Below the pieces are notes generated by a model. That model did no database searches. It worked only from the letters and a program-made list of their open reading frames with translations, and was not told where the DNA came from. A stretch of 64,000 bases of DNA from Gammaproteobacteria bacterium (GTDB lineage Bacteria > Pseudomonadota > Gammaproteobacteria > Legionellales > Legionellaceae). This document shows, piece by piece, positions 47,420-56,295 of this stretch; the first letter of the stretch is position 1; each line of letters starts with the position of its first letter. The translations under genes and the position numbers were made by a program. Location: the NCBI GenBank assembly GCA_030147855.1, contig JASBUO010000041.1, positions 21,843 through 85,842 of the forward strand, written 5' to 3'.

Positions 47420-47698
47420 ATGACCAATTGCAGGTTAAGCCCACTGGCACTCGGGTTGTCTCTAGGCGTTATTTGGGGTGTTTCAGTTTTTATTATGGGG
47501 CTGCTAGCCCAATATTACTCCTACGGCACCGGGTTTGTAGGCGCTATGGGCGTTATCTACGTCGGGTACGAGCCATCTATTATGGGTAGTTTAATCGGTG
47601 GTTTGTTTGGCTTTATCGATGCGCTGGTTGGTGGCGCACTCATTGCCTGGCTCTATAACGTTTTTGCTAAGTGTTGCAACAAGCATTGCTCCAAATAA
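47420..47698 (+). CDS. Small holin-like membrane protein
   Basis: Protein of 92 residues with two or three hydrophobic segments and small-residue rich motifs (GLSLGVIWGVSVFIMGLL; GSLIGGLFGFIDALVGGALIAWLYN). Databases label such sequences, found in Legionella/Coxiella relatives and other bacteria, bacteriophage holin, but there are no phage genes around, so it is a chromosomal protein of unknown function. GGGAG lies five bases before ATG 47420. Three Cys and a Lys/His/Cys tail (FAKCCNKHCSK) close the protein. It is convergent with the MFS pump. Confidence 0.7.
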   Translation: MTNCRLSPLALGLSLGVIWGVSVFIMGLLAQYYSYGTGFVGAMGVIYVGYEPSIMGSLIGGLFGFIDALVGGALIAWLYNVFAKCCNKHCSK

Positions 47699-47709
47699 TC
47701 AACACCACA

Positions 47710-48966
47710 TCATGCAGGGCGGTTTTTTTTCTCTTTTTGCACCCAAAGAAAAATACCGCCCATCATCATCATAAAGACAATCCCAACACTCGAACAATAG
47801 GCTGCAAACACGGCATTATTATGCGATGCATACAAATCATTAATCAGCTCAATACCAAGCGCCTGTGAGCTCATTAAAACAAGTCCCATTAAAGCAGAAG
47901 CTGTGCCTTTTGTGACCTTGGTTGAATATAACGTAAAACGTGCTAATGGCGCGCCCATTAGCCCCATTCCAAAAAAGTAAATCACAAGCCCTGGCATCAA
48001 CCACACAAAACTTTTACCAAGCATAAAAATAAGCACTGGCATTAAAAAGAGCCCAGTTGAAACGGTCGTTCCCCCAATTAACATCAACTGTTTTAACTCA
48101 AAACTACGTGTTAGACGATGCAAAGTAACATTGCCTAAAATAGCTGCCAAAAATACCGGTATTTGCCAAACTCCGTATTCAAGTAGTGAATCGCCCGAAG
48201 CAGACACAATAATCACCGGCGCTAAACCAATCCATGCAACACAGGGCAAACCCAGTAAACCTGCCCCAACCGACGCCATCATAAATTTAGGATTTTTAAA
48301 GAGTGTCATATAACGCGCACCCACTTGTCTAAACGACAGTTCAGCTCGTGGAATCACCTCTCCATCACGCGTGGTTTCTCCAACCGACTCAGGCATAAAA
48401 CGCCAAAGCCCCCATAACGTGAACAAAGCAACCCCTGCAATCACCACAAAAATAAGGCGCCATTCCCAATGCATTACAAATAAAGCGCCAAGTAATGGGC
48501 CTAGTAGCGGTGCTAAAATAGAAACATTTGCCATAATAGCCATTAACCGCACCACTTCCATCTCTTCAAAGATTTCTTGAAGCGTTGCATACCCAACGAC
48601 CGTAATAAAACAAAGCCCCATCCCTTGAAAAAATCGCCATGCTAAAAACTGGTGAATAGAAGTAGAACACGCAATCAGTATAGTAAAGATAAGAAATATC
48701 CAGCCACCCACTATCATCACCGGCCGCCGTCCATAATGGTCAGACAAAGGGCCCAAAATCACCTGAAGGGTTGAACCGCCTAAAATATAGAGCATCAACG
48801 AACGTGCAACAGCTGACTCAGAGGCGTTAAATGACTTTACCACCTGCAGCATGCCGGGCATTATCATGTCGTTTGAGATATATGTCAAAAATTCATACAG
48901 TACTAAAAAAACAGCAAAAACAAGTGCTTGCCGACGCGTAATGGCAATGAGAGGTTGAGGTTTCAT
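47710..48966 (-). CDS. MdfA-like multidrug efflux transporter (MFS)
   Basis: Twelve-helix MFS protein of 418 residues. Helix 1 region VLYEFLTYISNDMIMPGM carries both acidic residues of MdfA, Glu and Asp, that bind cationic drugs and protons; motif A is GPLSDHYGRRPVM, and QEIFEEMEVVRLMAIMANVSILAPLLGPLLG matches MdfA motif regions. It exports toxic cations with proton exchange, by family knowledge. It is convergent with the holin-like gene by 12 bases and divergent from pdxB. Confidence 0.88.
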   Translation of the reverse strand: MKPQPLIAITRRQALVFAVFLVLYEFLTYISNDMIMPGMLQVVKSFNASESAVARSLMLYILGGSTLQVILGPLSDHYGRRPVMIVGGWIFLIFTILIACSTSIHQFLAWRFFQGMGLCFITVVGYATLQEIFEEMEVVRLMAIMANVSILAPLLGPLLGALFVMHWEWRLIFVVIAGVALFTLWGLWRFMPESVGETTRDGEVIPRAELSFRQVGARYMTLFKNPKFMMASVGAGLLGLPCVAWIGLAPVIIVSASGDSLLEYGVWQIPVFLAAILGNVTLHRLTRSFELKQLMLIGGTTVSTGLFLMPVLIFMLGKSFVWLMPGLVIYFFGMGLMGAPLARFTLYSTKVTKGTASALMGLVLMSSQALGIELINDLYASHNNAVFAAYCSSVGIVFMMMMGGIFLWVQKEKKNRPA

Positions 48967-49042
48967 AATGAATTAAGCTTGCAGATACACCGGACGAGTA
49001 AGTATACTCCTTGTACACCTAATAACACAACACTACGTTACA

Positions 49043-50059
49043 GTGAAAATTTTAGCAGATGCATCACTGCCAGACCTTAAACGCCTATTTCCACCTCCCT
49101 TCAAACTCACATGCTATGATAGCAATGCCATGTTAGAAGAAGCTTTGCCTTCGCATGATGTATTGGTGTGTCGCTCAACCTTAAATATCACCCCTCAACT
49201 ATTAGATAACACACACATTTTATGCGTCGCAACGGCAAGCAGTGGTATCGATCACTTAAACACTGATTATTTAGCCAGGCAAAACATTCCCTATTTTGAT
49301 GCGAAAGGCTGTAATGCAGAAGCTGTTGCTGATTACGTACTGGCAGCCCTTGCCTATCTTAAAAAACACAAACTGATTAGAGGCATGCAAGCTGGTGTCA
49401 TTGGCGCAGGCAAAGTGGGCACTCGGGTGATTAAGCGGCTTCAAGCGTTGGGGTTTGGAGTACTGGTTTACGATCCATTCAAGCCTGACCTTAACACGTG
49501 TTCATTTGAAGCACTGAAAAACTGTCATCTACTTTGTGTTCATGCAAGTTTACACAATAATGCCCCATATCCAACCCAAAACCTCTTAGATACAGCCTTT
49601 TTTGACGCACTCGCCTCCAATACCGTTATTATTAACGCAGCGCGCGGTGGTATCGTCAACGAAACAGCACTACTCGGCCAGAAAAAACCCTTTACCTATT
49701 GTACTGATGTGTATCAAAATGAGCCTGACATTAACCCAGACATTGTCGCATATGCAACACTTTGTACACCGCATATTGCAGGTCACAGTATTGAAGCAAA
49801 GCAACATGCCGTGGCCTACTTGAGTCAAAAATTACATCTCTACTTTGGGCTTCCCCCCCCCATAGAAACAATGCTTACCAATACACGTAAAGCCGCACAC
49901 GTGCCTTTGCTCGACATATTAAACTTGTATAATCCGCTTGAAGAAACACATGCATTAAAAGAGGCTACACATAAAAAAGCTGCTTTTTTAGCACTACGGC
50001 GCGCGCACAAATACAGACATAATTTTAATTGGTTTGACATGAACTTATACAATGATTGA
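49043..50059 (+). CDS. pdxB: Erythronate-4-phosphate dehydrogenase
   Basis: NAD-dependent D-2-hydroxyacid dehydrogenase of 338 residues, second step of pyridoxal-phosphate synthesis. GVIGAGKVGTRVIKRL is the Rossmann motif; NAEAVADYVLAAL and ARGGIVNE carry catalytic regions, and the tail LRRAHKYRHNF is the PdxB-type dimerisation end. It is shorter than E. coli PdxB (378) in the C-terminal domain. The start is GTG. The stop lies among the gltA promoter elements. Confidence 0.92.
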   Translation: MKILADASLPDLKRLFPPPFKLTCYDSNAMLEEALPSHDVLVCRSTLNITPQLLDNTHILCVATASSGIDHLNTDYLARQNIPYFDAKGCNAEAVADYVLAALAYLKKHKLIRGMQAGVIGAGKVGTRVIKRLQALGFGVLVYDPFKPDLNTCSFEALKNCHLLCVHASLHNNAPYPTQNLLDTAFFDALASNTVIINAARGGIVNETALLGQKKPFTYCTDVYQNEPDINPDIVAYATLCTPHIAGHSIEAKQHAVAYLSQKLHLYFGLPPPIETMLTNTRKAAHVPLLDILNLYNPLEETHALKEATHKKAAFLALRRAHKYRHNFNWFDMNLYND

Positions 50060-50084
50060 CTGTTATACAGCATTTTTATATAGT
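50056..50084 (+). promoter_or_regulatory. Predicted sigma-70 promoter of gltA
   Basis: TTGACT at 50056-50061 and TATAGT at 50079-50084 are separated by 17 bases. The -35 box overlaps the pdxB stop codon, and the gltA ATG lies 57 bases after the -10 box. Confidence 0.65.
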
Positions 50085-50140
50085 GCGCGAAGCAATCTCC
50101 AATCTACAAAAAGTCAAACCGGCATACTCTAGGAGCATCC

Positions 50141-51412
50141 ATGACACAAAAAAAAGCACAACTTATTGTCGACGGCCATGAGCCCGTCGAATTACCCATT
50201 TATACCCCAACACTGGGTAATGACGTCATTGACATTAATCCCTTAAGTCGTGCACTAGGAAAATTCACATTTGACCCAGGATTTGTGTCGACTGCCTCTT
50301 GTGAGTCTAAAATTACCTATATTGATGGCGCAAATGGCGTTTTACTCTATCGCGGCTATCCTATCGAGCAACTCGCCAAGAAAAAAGACTTTTTAGAAGT
50401 CTGCTACTTACTGCTCAATGGTGAGCTCCCTACCAAAAAAGAAGGGGATGATTTTAAAAAGCTCATCAACAATCACACCATGGTGCATCAACAAATGTAC
50501 CAGTTTTTAAATGGATTTAGACGTGATGCGCATCCCATGGCAATTATGGTAGGCATTGTAGGCGCATTATCTGCTTTTTATCACGACTCAACCAATCTTG
50601 CAGACGAAGCAGACCGTTATACATCAGCCATCCGACTCATCGCAAAAATGCCAACACTTGCGGCCATGAGTTACAAATACTCCATTGGTCAGCCTTACAT
50701 GTACCCTCAAAACCATATGTCTTATGCAGAAAACTTTTTGCATATGATGTTTGGGGTTCCTTCTGAAGACAAAGCGCCCGATCCTGTTTTAGTCGACGCA
50801 ATGGATGCCATTTTTACACTGCATGCTGACCACGAACAAAATGCATCTACTTCAACAGTACGTCTTGCCGGCTCAACTGGTGCTAATCCTTACGCGTGTA
50901 TTTCTGCAGGTATTGGCGCATTATGGGGGCCTGCACACGGTGGTGCAAATGAAGCATGTTTAAATATGCTGCGACAAATCGGCGATGTTAGCCATATCAA
51001 CGAATACATTAAACGCGCTAAAGATAAAAACGATCCATTCCGCCTTATGGGCTTCGGACACCGCGTTTATAAAAGCTACGATCCTCGTGCAAAAGTCATG
51101 CGCGATACCTGCCACAAGGTTTTAAAAGCGGTTGGCGCACACGATGAGCCGCTCTTTAAGCTTGCTATGGAGCTTGAGCGTATTGCACTTGAAGATGAAT
51201 ATTTTGTTGAGAAAAAACTCTATCCAAATGTCGACTTTTACTCAGGCTTAACCTTAAGTGCTATTGGTATTCCAACCAATATGTTTACTGTTATTTTTGC
51301 ACTTGCACGTACGGTTGGCTGGATGTCTCACTGGATGGAGATGACCGCAGGCCAGTCAAGAATTGGACGGCCACGTCAGTTATACACAGGCGAAAAACAA
51401 CGTAATATTTAA
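50141..51412 (+). CDS. gltA: Citrate synthase, type II
   Basis: Protein of 423 residues, the NADH-regulated Gram-negative form. Active-site parts: [11 protein letters not shown] (His), [15 protein letters not shown] (His and Arg) and [10 protein letters not shown] (Asp). [24 protein letters not shown] is the family start after an N-terminal extension. It condenses oxaloacetate with acetyl-CoA. Strong AGGAG before ATG. A predicted promoter lies just upstream (50056-50084), so it need not be co-transcribed with pdxB. The pilus genes follow 40 bases later. Confidence 0.97.
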   Translation: MTQKKAQLIVDGHEPVELPIYTPTLGNDVIDINPLSRALGKFTFDPGFVSTASCESKITYIDGANGVLLYRGYPIEQLAKKKDFLEVCYLLLNGELPTKKEGDDFKKLINNHTMVHQQMYQFLNGFRRDAHPMAIMVGIVGALSAFYHDSTNLADEADRYTSAIRLIAKMPTLAAMSYKYSIGQPYMYPQNHMSYAENFLHMMFGVPSEDKAPDPVLVDAMDAIFTLHADHEQNASTSTVRLAGSTGANPYACISAGIGALWGPAHGGANEACLNMLRQIGDVSHINEYIKRAKDKNDPFRLMGFGHRVYKSYDPRAKVMRDTCHKVLKAVGAHDEPLFKLAMELERIALEDEYFVEKKLYPNVDFYSGLTLSAIGIPTNMFTVIFALARTVGWMSHWMEMTAGQSRIGRPRQLYTGEKQRNI

Positions 51413-51452
51413 ACAGAACGAAACGCTTTATAACACGGACGTTTAACACACC

Positions 51453-52664
51453 ATGGATGGTTATCAGCAATATCGCTTTGTTGGCGTGAACCGGTTAGGT
51501 CAGACGGTTCGCGGCCACCTCAAAGCAAAAAACCTAACCCTTGCAAAAATTATATTGCACAGACGCGGCGTTCAAACCCCAAAAATTAAGCCAACACACT
51601 TTTTTCTAAATCCATTTAAGCGCTATCGCGTGAAGCCCACACACATCACGCAATTAACGCTTGGCCTTGCAAAACTCCTACAAGCCAATATTCCATTACT
51701 ACAAGCGCTCGAACTCCTAAAGTGTGGGGAAACAAATCCACGTATTGAAACATTGCTTTACACCATCCAAACCGATATTCAAAATGGGCTTTCCCTTGCT
51801 GACGCACTCAAAAAACATCCGAAATATTTTAGTGCGCTCTTTTGTCATATGGTTCAAGCAGGTGAGTTATCAGGTACCCTAAAAACCTTGCTCAAACAAC
51901 TCTCAAATCACAGAGAAGCACGTGACGCGCTTCGGCAAAAAATTAAAAAGAGCCTTGCGTATCCAACAGCTATCATGGGCATTGCCTGTATTGTCACCCT
52001 TGGCTTGCTGTTATTTGTTGTCCCGCAGTTTCAACAGCTCTTTGAGAGCTTCGACGCGCACCTACCAACTGCAACGCTATGTCTCATTCAAAGTGCGCTA
52101 TTTATTAAAAACTATGGCCTTATTTGCCTAACTGCGACACTGCTTAGCGCATACTGCCTACGTCATCTCTACATCCACATACCATGTGTTACACTCACAC
52201 TTGACACCTATTTTATTAGGCTCCCTTTCACAGGTTCCATATTGCGTGACATCATTGTAACCCGCCTCATACAAACATTATCCATACTCCTCACAGCCGG
52301 CATGCCGCTCACTGATGCAATTGCTCGTGCAACACATATCACTAATAATGCTTGCTATACACAGGCACTCTTCTCTATTCAAAATGCTTTAAGAGAAGGC
52401 CATCCACTGCAAGCAGCCTTTGAAAATACCGCATTGTTTCCAAGCATGATGACTCAAATTATTGGTATGGGCGAGGCATCTGGCCAACTCACAGAAATGC
52501 TCACACACTTTGCCGAACAACAAGACGAAACACTTAAACATCAACTTGATGTTACCAGCAGTTTATTTGAACCCTTTCTCATGGCAGTATTAGGGCTTTG
52601 GATAGGTGGTTTAATTGTTGCCCTTTACCTCCCTATATTCCAACTTGGAGCGATTATTTCATGA
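51453..52664 (+). CDS. pilC: Type IV pilus inner-membrane platform protein PilC
   Basis: Protein of 403 residues with two repeated type II secretion F domains. KPTHITQLTLGLAKLLQANIPLLQALELL and TRLIQTLSILLTAGMPLTDAIARA start each repeat, both with the GE...G-type MVQAGELSGTL and IGMGEASGQL. Membrane segments lie near 170, 218 and 375. It anchors the pilus assembly motor. It overlaps pilD by four bases. The ATPase pilB, which usually precedes, is not upstream; gltA is. Confidence 0.93.
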   Translation: MDGYQQYRFVGVNRLGQTVRGHLKAKNLTLAKIILHRRGVQTPKIKPTHFFLNPFKRYRVKPTHITQLTLGLAKLLQANIPLLQALELLKCGETNPRIETLLYTIQTDIQNGLSLADALKKHPKYFSALFCHMVQAGELSGTLKTLLKQLSNHREARDALRQKIKKSLAYPTAIMGIACIVTLGLLLFVVPQFQQLFESFDAHLPTATLCLIQSALFIKNYGLICLTATLLSAYCLRHLYIHIPCVTLTLDTYFIRLPFTGSILRDIIVTRLIQTLSILLTAGMPLTDAIARATHITNNACYTQALFSIQNALREGHPLQAAFENTALFPSMMTQIIGMGEASGQLTEMLTHFAEQQDETLKHQLDVTSSLFEPFLMAVLGLWIGGLIVALYLPIFQLGAIIS

Positions 52665-53503
52665 CACCCGAGCAACTGTTATTCATAGCACTTGGCATCA
52701 TTGCCTTACTCATTGGTAGTTTCTTAAATGTCGTTATTTATCGCCTGCCCCGTATGCTAAAAGCAGAGTGGCGTACCGAGTGCGAGGCCTTTTTAAACCT
52801 CGGAAAAAACCCTCAAAAATCACCGTTTAACTTATTTGTGCCACGTTCAACCTGCTGCACGTGCGCGCGTATTATCCCCTTCTGGCATAACATCCCCATT
52901 ATAAGCTTTTTAATACTAAAAGGACGTTGTGCTTATTGTAAATCTTCTATCAGCTGGCAATATCCACTTGTTGAAAGCATCTGTCTTATCCTATCACTCA
53001 CAGCAGGCCTCTACTTTGGACTGAATCTAACACTCCTTTTTGCATTAGGTTTTATTTGGATGCTCATCTGCTTATGTGTGATTGACTTACAACATCAGCT
53101 TTTACCCGATAGCTTAACTCTCGGCCTACTATGGCTTGGCTTACTCGCTAATATCAACTCGCTTTTTACACCATTGCCGGATGCAGTCATTGGTGCTATT
53201 GCTGGTTATTTAACGCTTTGGCTTGTCATGAAAATTTTTTATTGTTGTACAGGAAAAATTGGCATGGGACATGGCGACTTTAAGTTACTTGCGGCATTTG
53301 GTGCCTGGTTTGGATGGATGCTACTCCCAGCACTTTTACTCATTGCATCTGTTTTAGGTGCCATTGCAGGACTTATTTATTTGAAAGTCACAAAACAATC
53401 CAAAGAAACCCCCATTCCATTCGGGCCTTTTTTATGTTTAGCTGGCTTCTTCATCTTGTTTTTTGGAAAAACACTCATGCACTACATATTTTGGACTTTT
53501 TGA
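52661..53503 (+). CDS. pilD: Prepilin peptidase/N-methyltransferase PilD
   Basis: Membrane protein of 280 residues. The four Cys of the zinc site are in STCCTCARI and CAYCKSS; the catalytic Asp residues are in VIDLQHQLLPD and GMGHGDFK. It cleaves and N-methylates prepilins and type II pseudopilins. Start 52661 (MTPEQLLFI) overlaps the pilC stop as ATGA; the longer frame up to 52598 is not needed. Confidence 0.95.
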   Translation: MTPEQLLFIALGIIALLIGSFLNVVIYRLPRMLKAEWRTECEAFLNLGKNPQKSPFNLFVPRSTCCTCARIIPFWHNIPIISFLILKGRCAYCKSSISWQYPLVESICLILSLTAGLYFGLNLTLLFALGFIWMLICLCVIDLQHQLLPDSLTLGLLWLGLLANINSLFTPLPDAVIGAIAGYLTLWLVMKIFYCCTGKIGMGHGDFKLLAAFGAWFGWMLLPALLLIASVLGAIAGLIYLKVTKQSKETPIPFGPFLCLAGFFILFFGKTLMHYIFWTF

Positions 53504-53555
53504 AAAATTTCGTAACTCCCTACGCTCAGGATAACGTGGGGAGTTACAAAATTTT
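53504..53555. repeat. Long inverted repeat, REP-like palindromic element downstream of pilD
   Basis: AAAATTT and GTAACTCCC pair with GGGAGTTAC and AAAATTTT across a loop holding TACGCTCAGGATAACG. It starts right after the pilD stop, so it could terminate pilCD, but the loop resembles the CTACGCTCAGGATGACG-type dispersed palindromic repeats known in many gammaproteobacteria. A further CTCGGGATGACG lies at about 53571-53582. Confidence 0.6.
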
Positions 53556-53601
53556 GTGGGGAGCAGTCAGCTCGGGATGACGAACCTAGCTACCATCCGT
53601 T

Positions 53602-55032
53602 TTAAAATGGACGTGCTGTATCAGGCTGCGCTGCCACTGCTTCTTCCAATGCTTCATTTAATATCAGCTCCATCGCTTGCATATCTCCTAGGCGCGCTTC
53701 TGGGTTTTCTTTAGTCATGTCTACAATCATAGTTTGTACACTTTCCGGCACCTGCGCTATGTCCTCAAATAACCGCTCAAAGGTTTTACCCAATGCATAA
53801 ATATCGGATTTTTTTGAATAAGGCATAGGCTCACCATCCATCGTTGCCATGATTTCAGGTGCAATATAATCTCCTGTCCCAAATCGTTCTATCCCTTCAT
53901 CTCCAGGCTTGCATGCATAGCCTACATCACATAAATACAGCGTTTTGTTCGCCTCATCCCAAATAAAGTTGTCTGTTTTAATATCTCGATGTAGGAACCC
54001 TTCATGAAACAAGGTGACGCAGGCGATTGCCTGCTTTGCAATCTCCAAACGTGATTCAAGTGTTGCGCTCTCACCACTTTGAATATGTGACTCTAAGTCT
54101 TTACCCGGCAAAAGCGTTTGCACTGCATAATATTTTCCATACCCTGCATCAGGGCGTAGCGTATCTCCATGGTAACGCCCTAAAAAAGTAAGTGCTTCAT
54201 TTTCAAACTGCGATCCTTCTTGCTTATAAGCGGGTAATATTTTAACGGCTTGCCAATCACCTGTTGCAAAATTCTGACATAATTTAACTTGCCCGATTTC
54301 ACCAGCACCTAAAATTTGTCCTTTTCCATGGTATAAAATATAAGGCTCAGGCTCACTGGTTTTATCTTCCCCTTTCACAAACAAAACTGAAAAACTTAAT
54401 CCTTCACTGCGTTTAGATATTTTCAGCATATTCAAATCATTGTCTATCTCAAAATCAAGTTGCTTTTCTGCTTGATACTCTGCAATTTTATTTTGAATCA
54501 CTTGAATGGCTGTATCACTTTCTTCTTTTAATGCATTTTGTGCATCAATTTGGGGTACAACCATATTTAATAATTGATTGTCTATTGCATTTTCTTCATG
54601 TAGCGAGAATATTTCATCTAGCTTTTCAAGATACACGCTTTGTATCTCATACGAATCCTCAAGCAATGGCACTTGCCTAAACGACTCAAGAAGATCGTCT
54701 AAAAAAACTATCATTGAAGGCTCTTTATACTGTGCTTTAAGCGCTGCCAACGCATTAAACACTGCGTTTTGATATGCACTTGGTGTTTCATCTATTTGAA
54801 ATAAGATATTTGAAATGATTCGATTTGGATCTTCTGCTATCTCTCGTAGCGCATTAAGCTTTTCTAGTTCAAACACACTATCGGCACGTTGTTTTAAATG
54901 TGCTTCAGCCTTTGTTTTAAAAGCATTAATATCACCTTGTATACGTGCTACAAGCGCACGTTCCCTTGCATTAAGCAGAAAACCATCAGCGTGTACATGT
55001 TCTGGATTAACTCTTGGATGTAATGGGGACAT
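53602..55032 (-). CDS. Eukaryotic-like Ser/Thr protein kinase
   Basis: Protein of 476 residues, no membrane segment. Residues 1-225 are mostly helical with no match I know. The kinase domain (about 232-460) has Gly-rich loop GAGEIGQV (242-249), Lys264 (AVKIL), HRD at 348-350 with DNxx (Asn355), metal-binding Asp369 in CDVG (DFG variant), APE at 391-393, Asp410 and Arg447 (PEAR). All key residues are there, so it should be active. It lacks PASTA and transmembrane segments, unlike usual bacterial kinases, and resembles stand-alone kinases of intracellular bacteria. No signal peptide. Acidic C-terminus (NEALEEAVAAQ), reminiscent of type IV secretion substrates but not decisive. Confidence 0.87.
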   Translation of the reverse strand: MSPLHPRVNPEHVHADGFLLNARERALVARIQGDINAFKTKAEAHLKQRADSVFELEKLNALREIAEDPNRIISNILFQIDETPSAYQNAVFNALAALKAQYKEPSMIVFLDDLLESFRQVPLLEDSYEIQSVYLEKLDEIFSLHEENAIDNQLLNMVVPQIDAQNALKEESDTAIQVIQNKIAEYQAEKQLDFEIDNDLNMLKISKRSEGLSFSVLFVKGEDKTSEPEPYILYHGKGQILGAGEIGQVKLCQNFATGDWQAVKILPAYKQEGSQFENEALTFLGRYHGDTLRPDAGYGKYYAVQTLLPGKDLESHIQSGESATLESRLEIAKQAIACVTLFHEGFLHRDIKTDNFIWDEANKTLYLCDVGYACKPGDEGIERFGTGDYIAPEIMATMDGEPMPYSKKSDIYALGKTFERLFEDIAQVPESVQTMIVDMTKENPEARLGDMQAMELILNEALEEAVAAQPDTARPF

Positions 55033-55034
55033 AA

Positions 55035-55083
55035 CAAGTTGCTCCGCTCACTAAAGCTAAAGTTTAGTATAGGTAACAACTTG
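55035..55083. promoter_or_regulatory. Nested palindromes in the kinase leader/promoter
   Basis: CAAGTTG at 55035-55041 pairs with CAACTTG at 55077-55083, and ACTAAA with TTTAGT (55050-55055, 55063-55068) inside. A TATACT -10-like box (minus strand) overlaps the inner repeat at 55066-55071. Could be operator or leader structure for the kinase gene. Confidence 0.4.
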
Positions 55084-55106
55084 CTAATTTGCATACTTAC
55101 TGTTTA

Positions 55107-55697
55107 TTATTTACCATTTCTCATTTTAGTCAGCGCAGAGAAAAACTCCGGTTTATTCAGACCAATTGCAGCAAAAATTTGTGGTACTTTATCCCAGCTT
55201 TGCTCAAGCTCAATACTTTCTACCACAAGCTTAAAACCACGCTCTTTATCTTCCGGTACGCCCCATGCATTGATATAGCATAATCCGTGCAAACGCCTTG
55301 CTTCAACATGTTGAAGTCCTTCAGCTGCACTTAGGTAAGCATGCGCCTCTTCATACAATTGCGCCATACTGCGCGCATTACTCTGCGATGCAAATACTTG
55401 GGTATTCTCTAACCCTTCTCGCATCTTTGCTTCATCTAACAAAGCCTTTCCTAACAAATATTGCGCCTTGGCATCATGCAACATGGAAGACGCACGATAA
55501 CAAGCAAGCATACGTTCACGTGCAAACGGCCACTTCTTTTTACCATGCAGTTTTGCATAAATACCCGCAAGTTGATGATAAATTGCTTTTTCTGTACGAA
55601 CAGCGTCGTTAGTTGGTTGGTTATGTTCGCGCGCTTGTTTAAGGGCCGTTACCTTTTTAATGAGTCTTTTAATTTTAAATCGCTTTAAAAACCCCAT
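55107..55697 (-). CDS. Sel1-repeat protein
   Basis: Protein of 196 residues, basic at the start (FLKRFKIKRLIKKVTALK), then helical. Two Sel1-like repeats can be seen: DAKAQYLLGKALLDEAKM and VEARRLHGLCYINAWGVPEDKERG, the second with the typical AWGVPEDKE. Such repeats are scaffolds for protein contact. ATG 55697 was chosen because AGGAG is six bases before it; ATG 55703 touches the AGGAG. It follows the membrane protein gene by 9 bases and lies 74 bases before the kinase gene, all on one strand. Function unknown. Confidence 0.72.
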   Translation of the reverse strand: MGFLKRFKIKRLIKKVTALKQAREHNQPTNDAVRTEKAIYHQLAGIYAKLHGKKKWPFARERMLACYRASSMLHDAKAQYLLGKALLDEAKMREGLENTQVFASQSNARSMAQLYEEAHAYLSAAEGLQHVEARRLHGLCYINAWGVPEDKERGFKLVVESIELEQSWDKVPQIFAAIGLNKPEFFSALTKMRNGK

Positions 55698-55706
55698 ATA
55701 CATCTC

Positions 55707-56180
55707 CTAGCGAGTCGCTGTTGGCAAAGAAACTGCCCATTGAATCATATCTGAAACAATAAAAACAAGGCTTATAATAACAACCATTTTTAAGAAAAAA
55801 CGAAACGACTCCTTGCTCGTCTGCTTGGCTTTCGTGGATAATTTAGGCCGCACTTCTTCCCTTTTTCCTTCCATCATTTCTTTGTTTTTTTCTTCTGCTG
55901 CCTGCATTTGGCTAATATGATGCGCAATCAGATATGCCACCACGCCAAATCCAACTGCAAGCACAAGAATAATCCTAAAGAACCAACGGAATCCCACAAT
56001 GTAGCTGACATCAAACGCTGTCTGAATCCAAATGGATGTGTCCACAACGAAGCTTGGAACCTGGTATTCCCACCCTAGCCAAACAGCAGGAAACAAATAC
56101 ACTGCGAATGGAAACAAAAAAAGACTACACAGTAACGACAACAACCCAATAAAAAACATCTTATCATCGTATTTCATCAT
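55707..56180 (-). CDS. Small membrane protein, unknown, with Sel1 protein and kinase
   Basis: Protein of 157 residues with about three helices: 8-33, 66-88 and 128-149. A charged cytoplasmic loop with many Glu/Lys (EEKNKEMMEGKREEVRPKLSTKAKQTSKES) separates the last two. I do not recognise it. It seems to be first in an operon with the Sel1 protein, its last helix ends IQWAVSLPTATR. The role is unknown; a membrane partner for the Sel1 scaffold is possible. Confidence 0.65.
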   Translation of the reverse strand: MMKYDDKMFFIGLLSLLCSLFLFPFAVYLFPAVWLGWEYQVPSFVVDTSIWIQTAFDVSYIVGFRWFFRIILVLAVGFGVVAYLIAHHISQMQAAEEKNKEMMEGKREEVRPKLSTKAKQTSKESFRFFLKMVVIISLVFIVSDMIQWAVSLPTATR

Positions 56181-56295
56181 GCATCCATTCTTTTATTAAG
56201 TCCCTAAAAAGTAACATAGCAAACCCACCGCAACTTGCCAAGCATAGACCAAAATCATTAAAATATGCGGACGATAGAAAAGCCACTCAAACACA

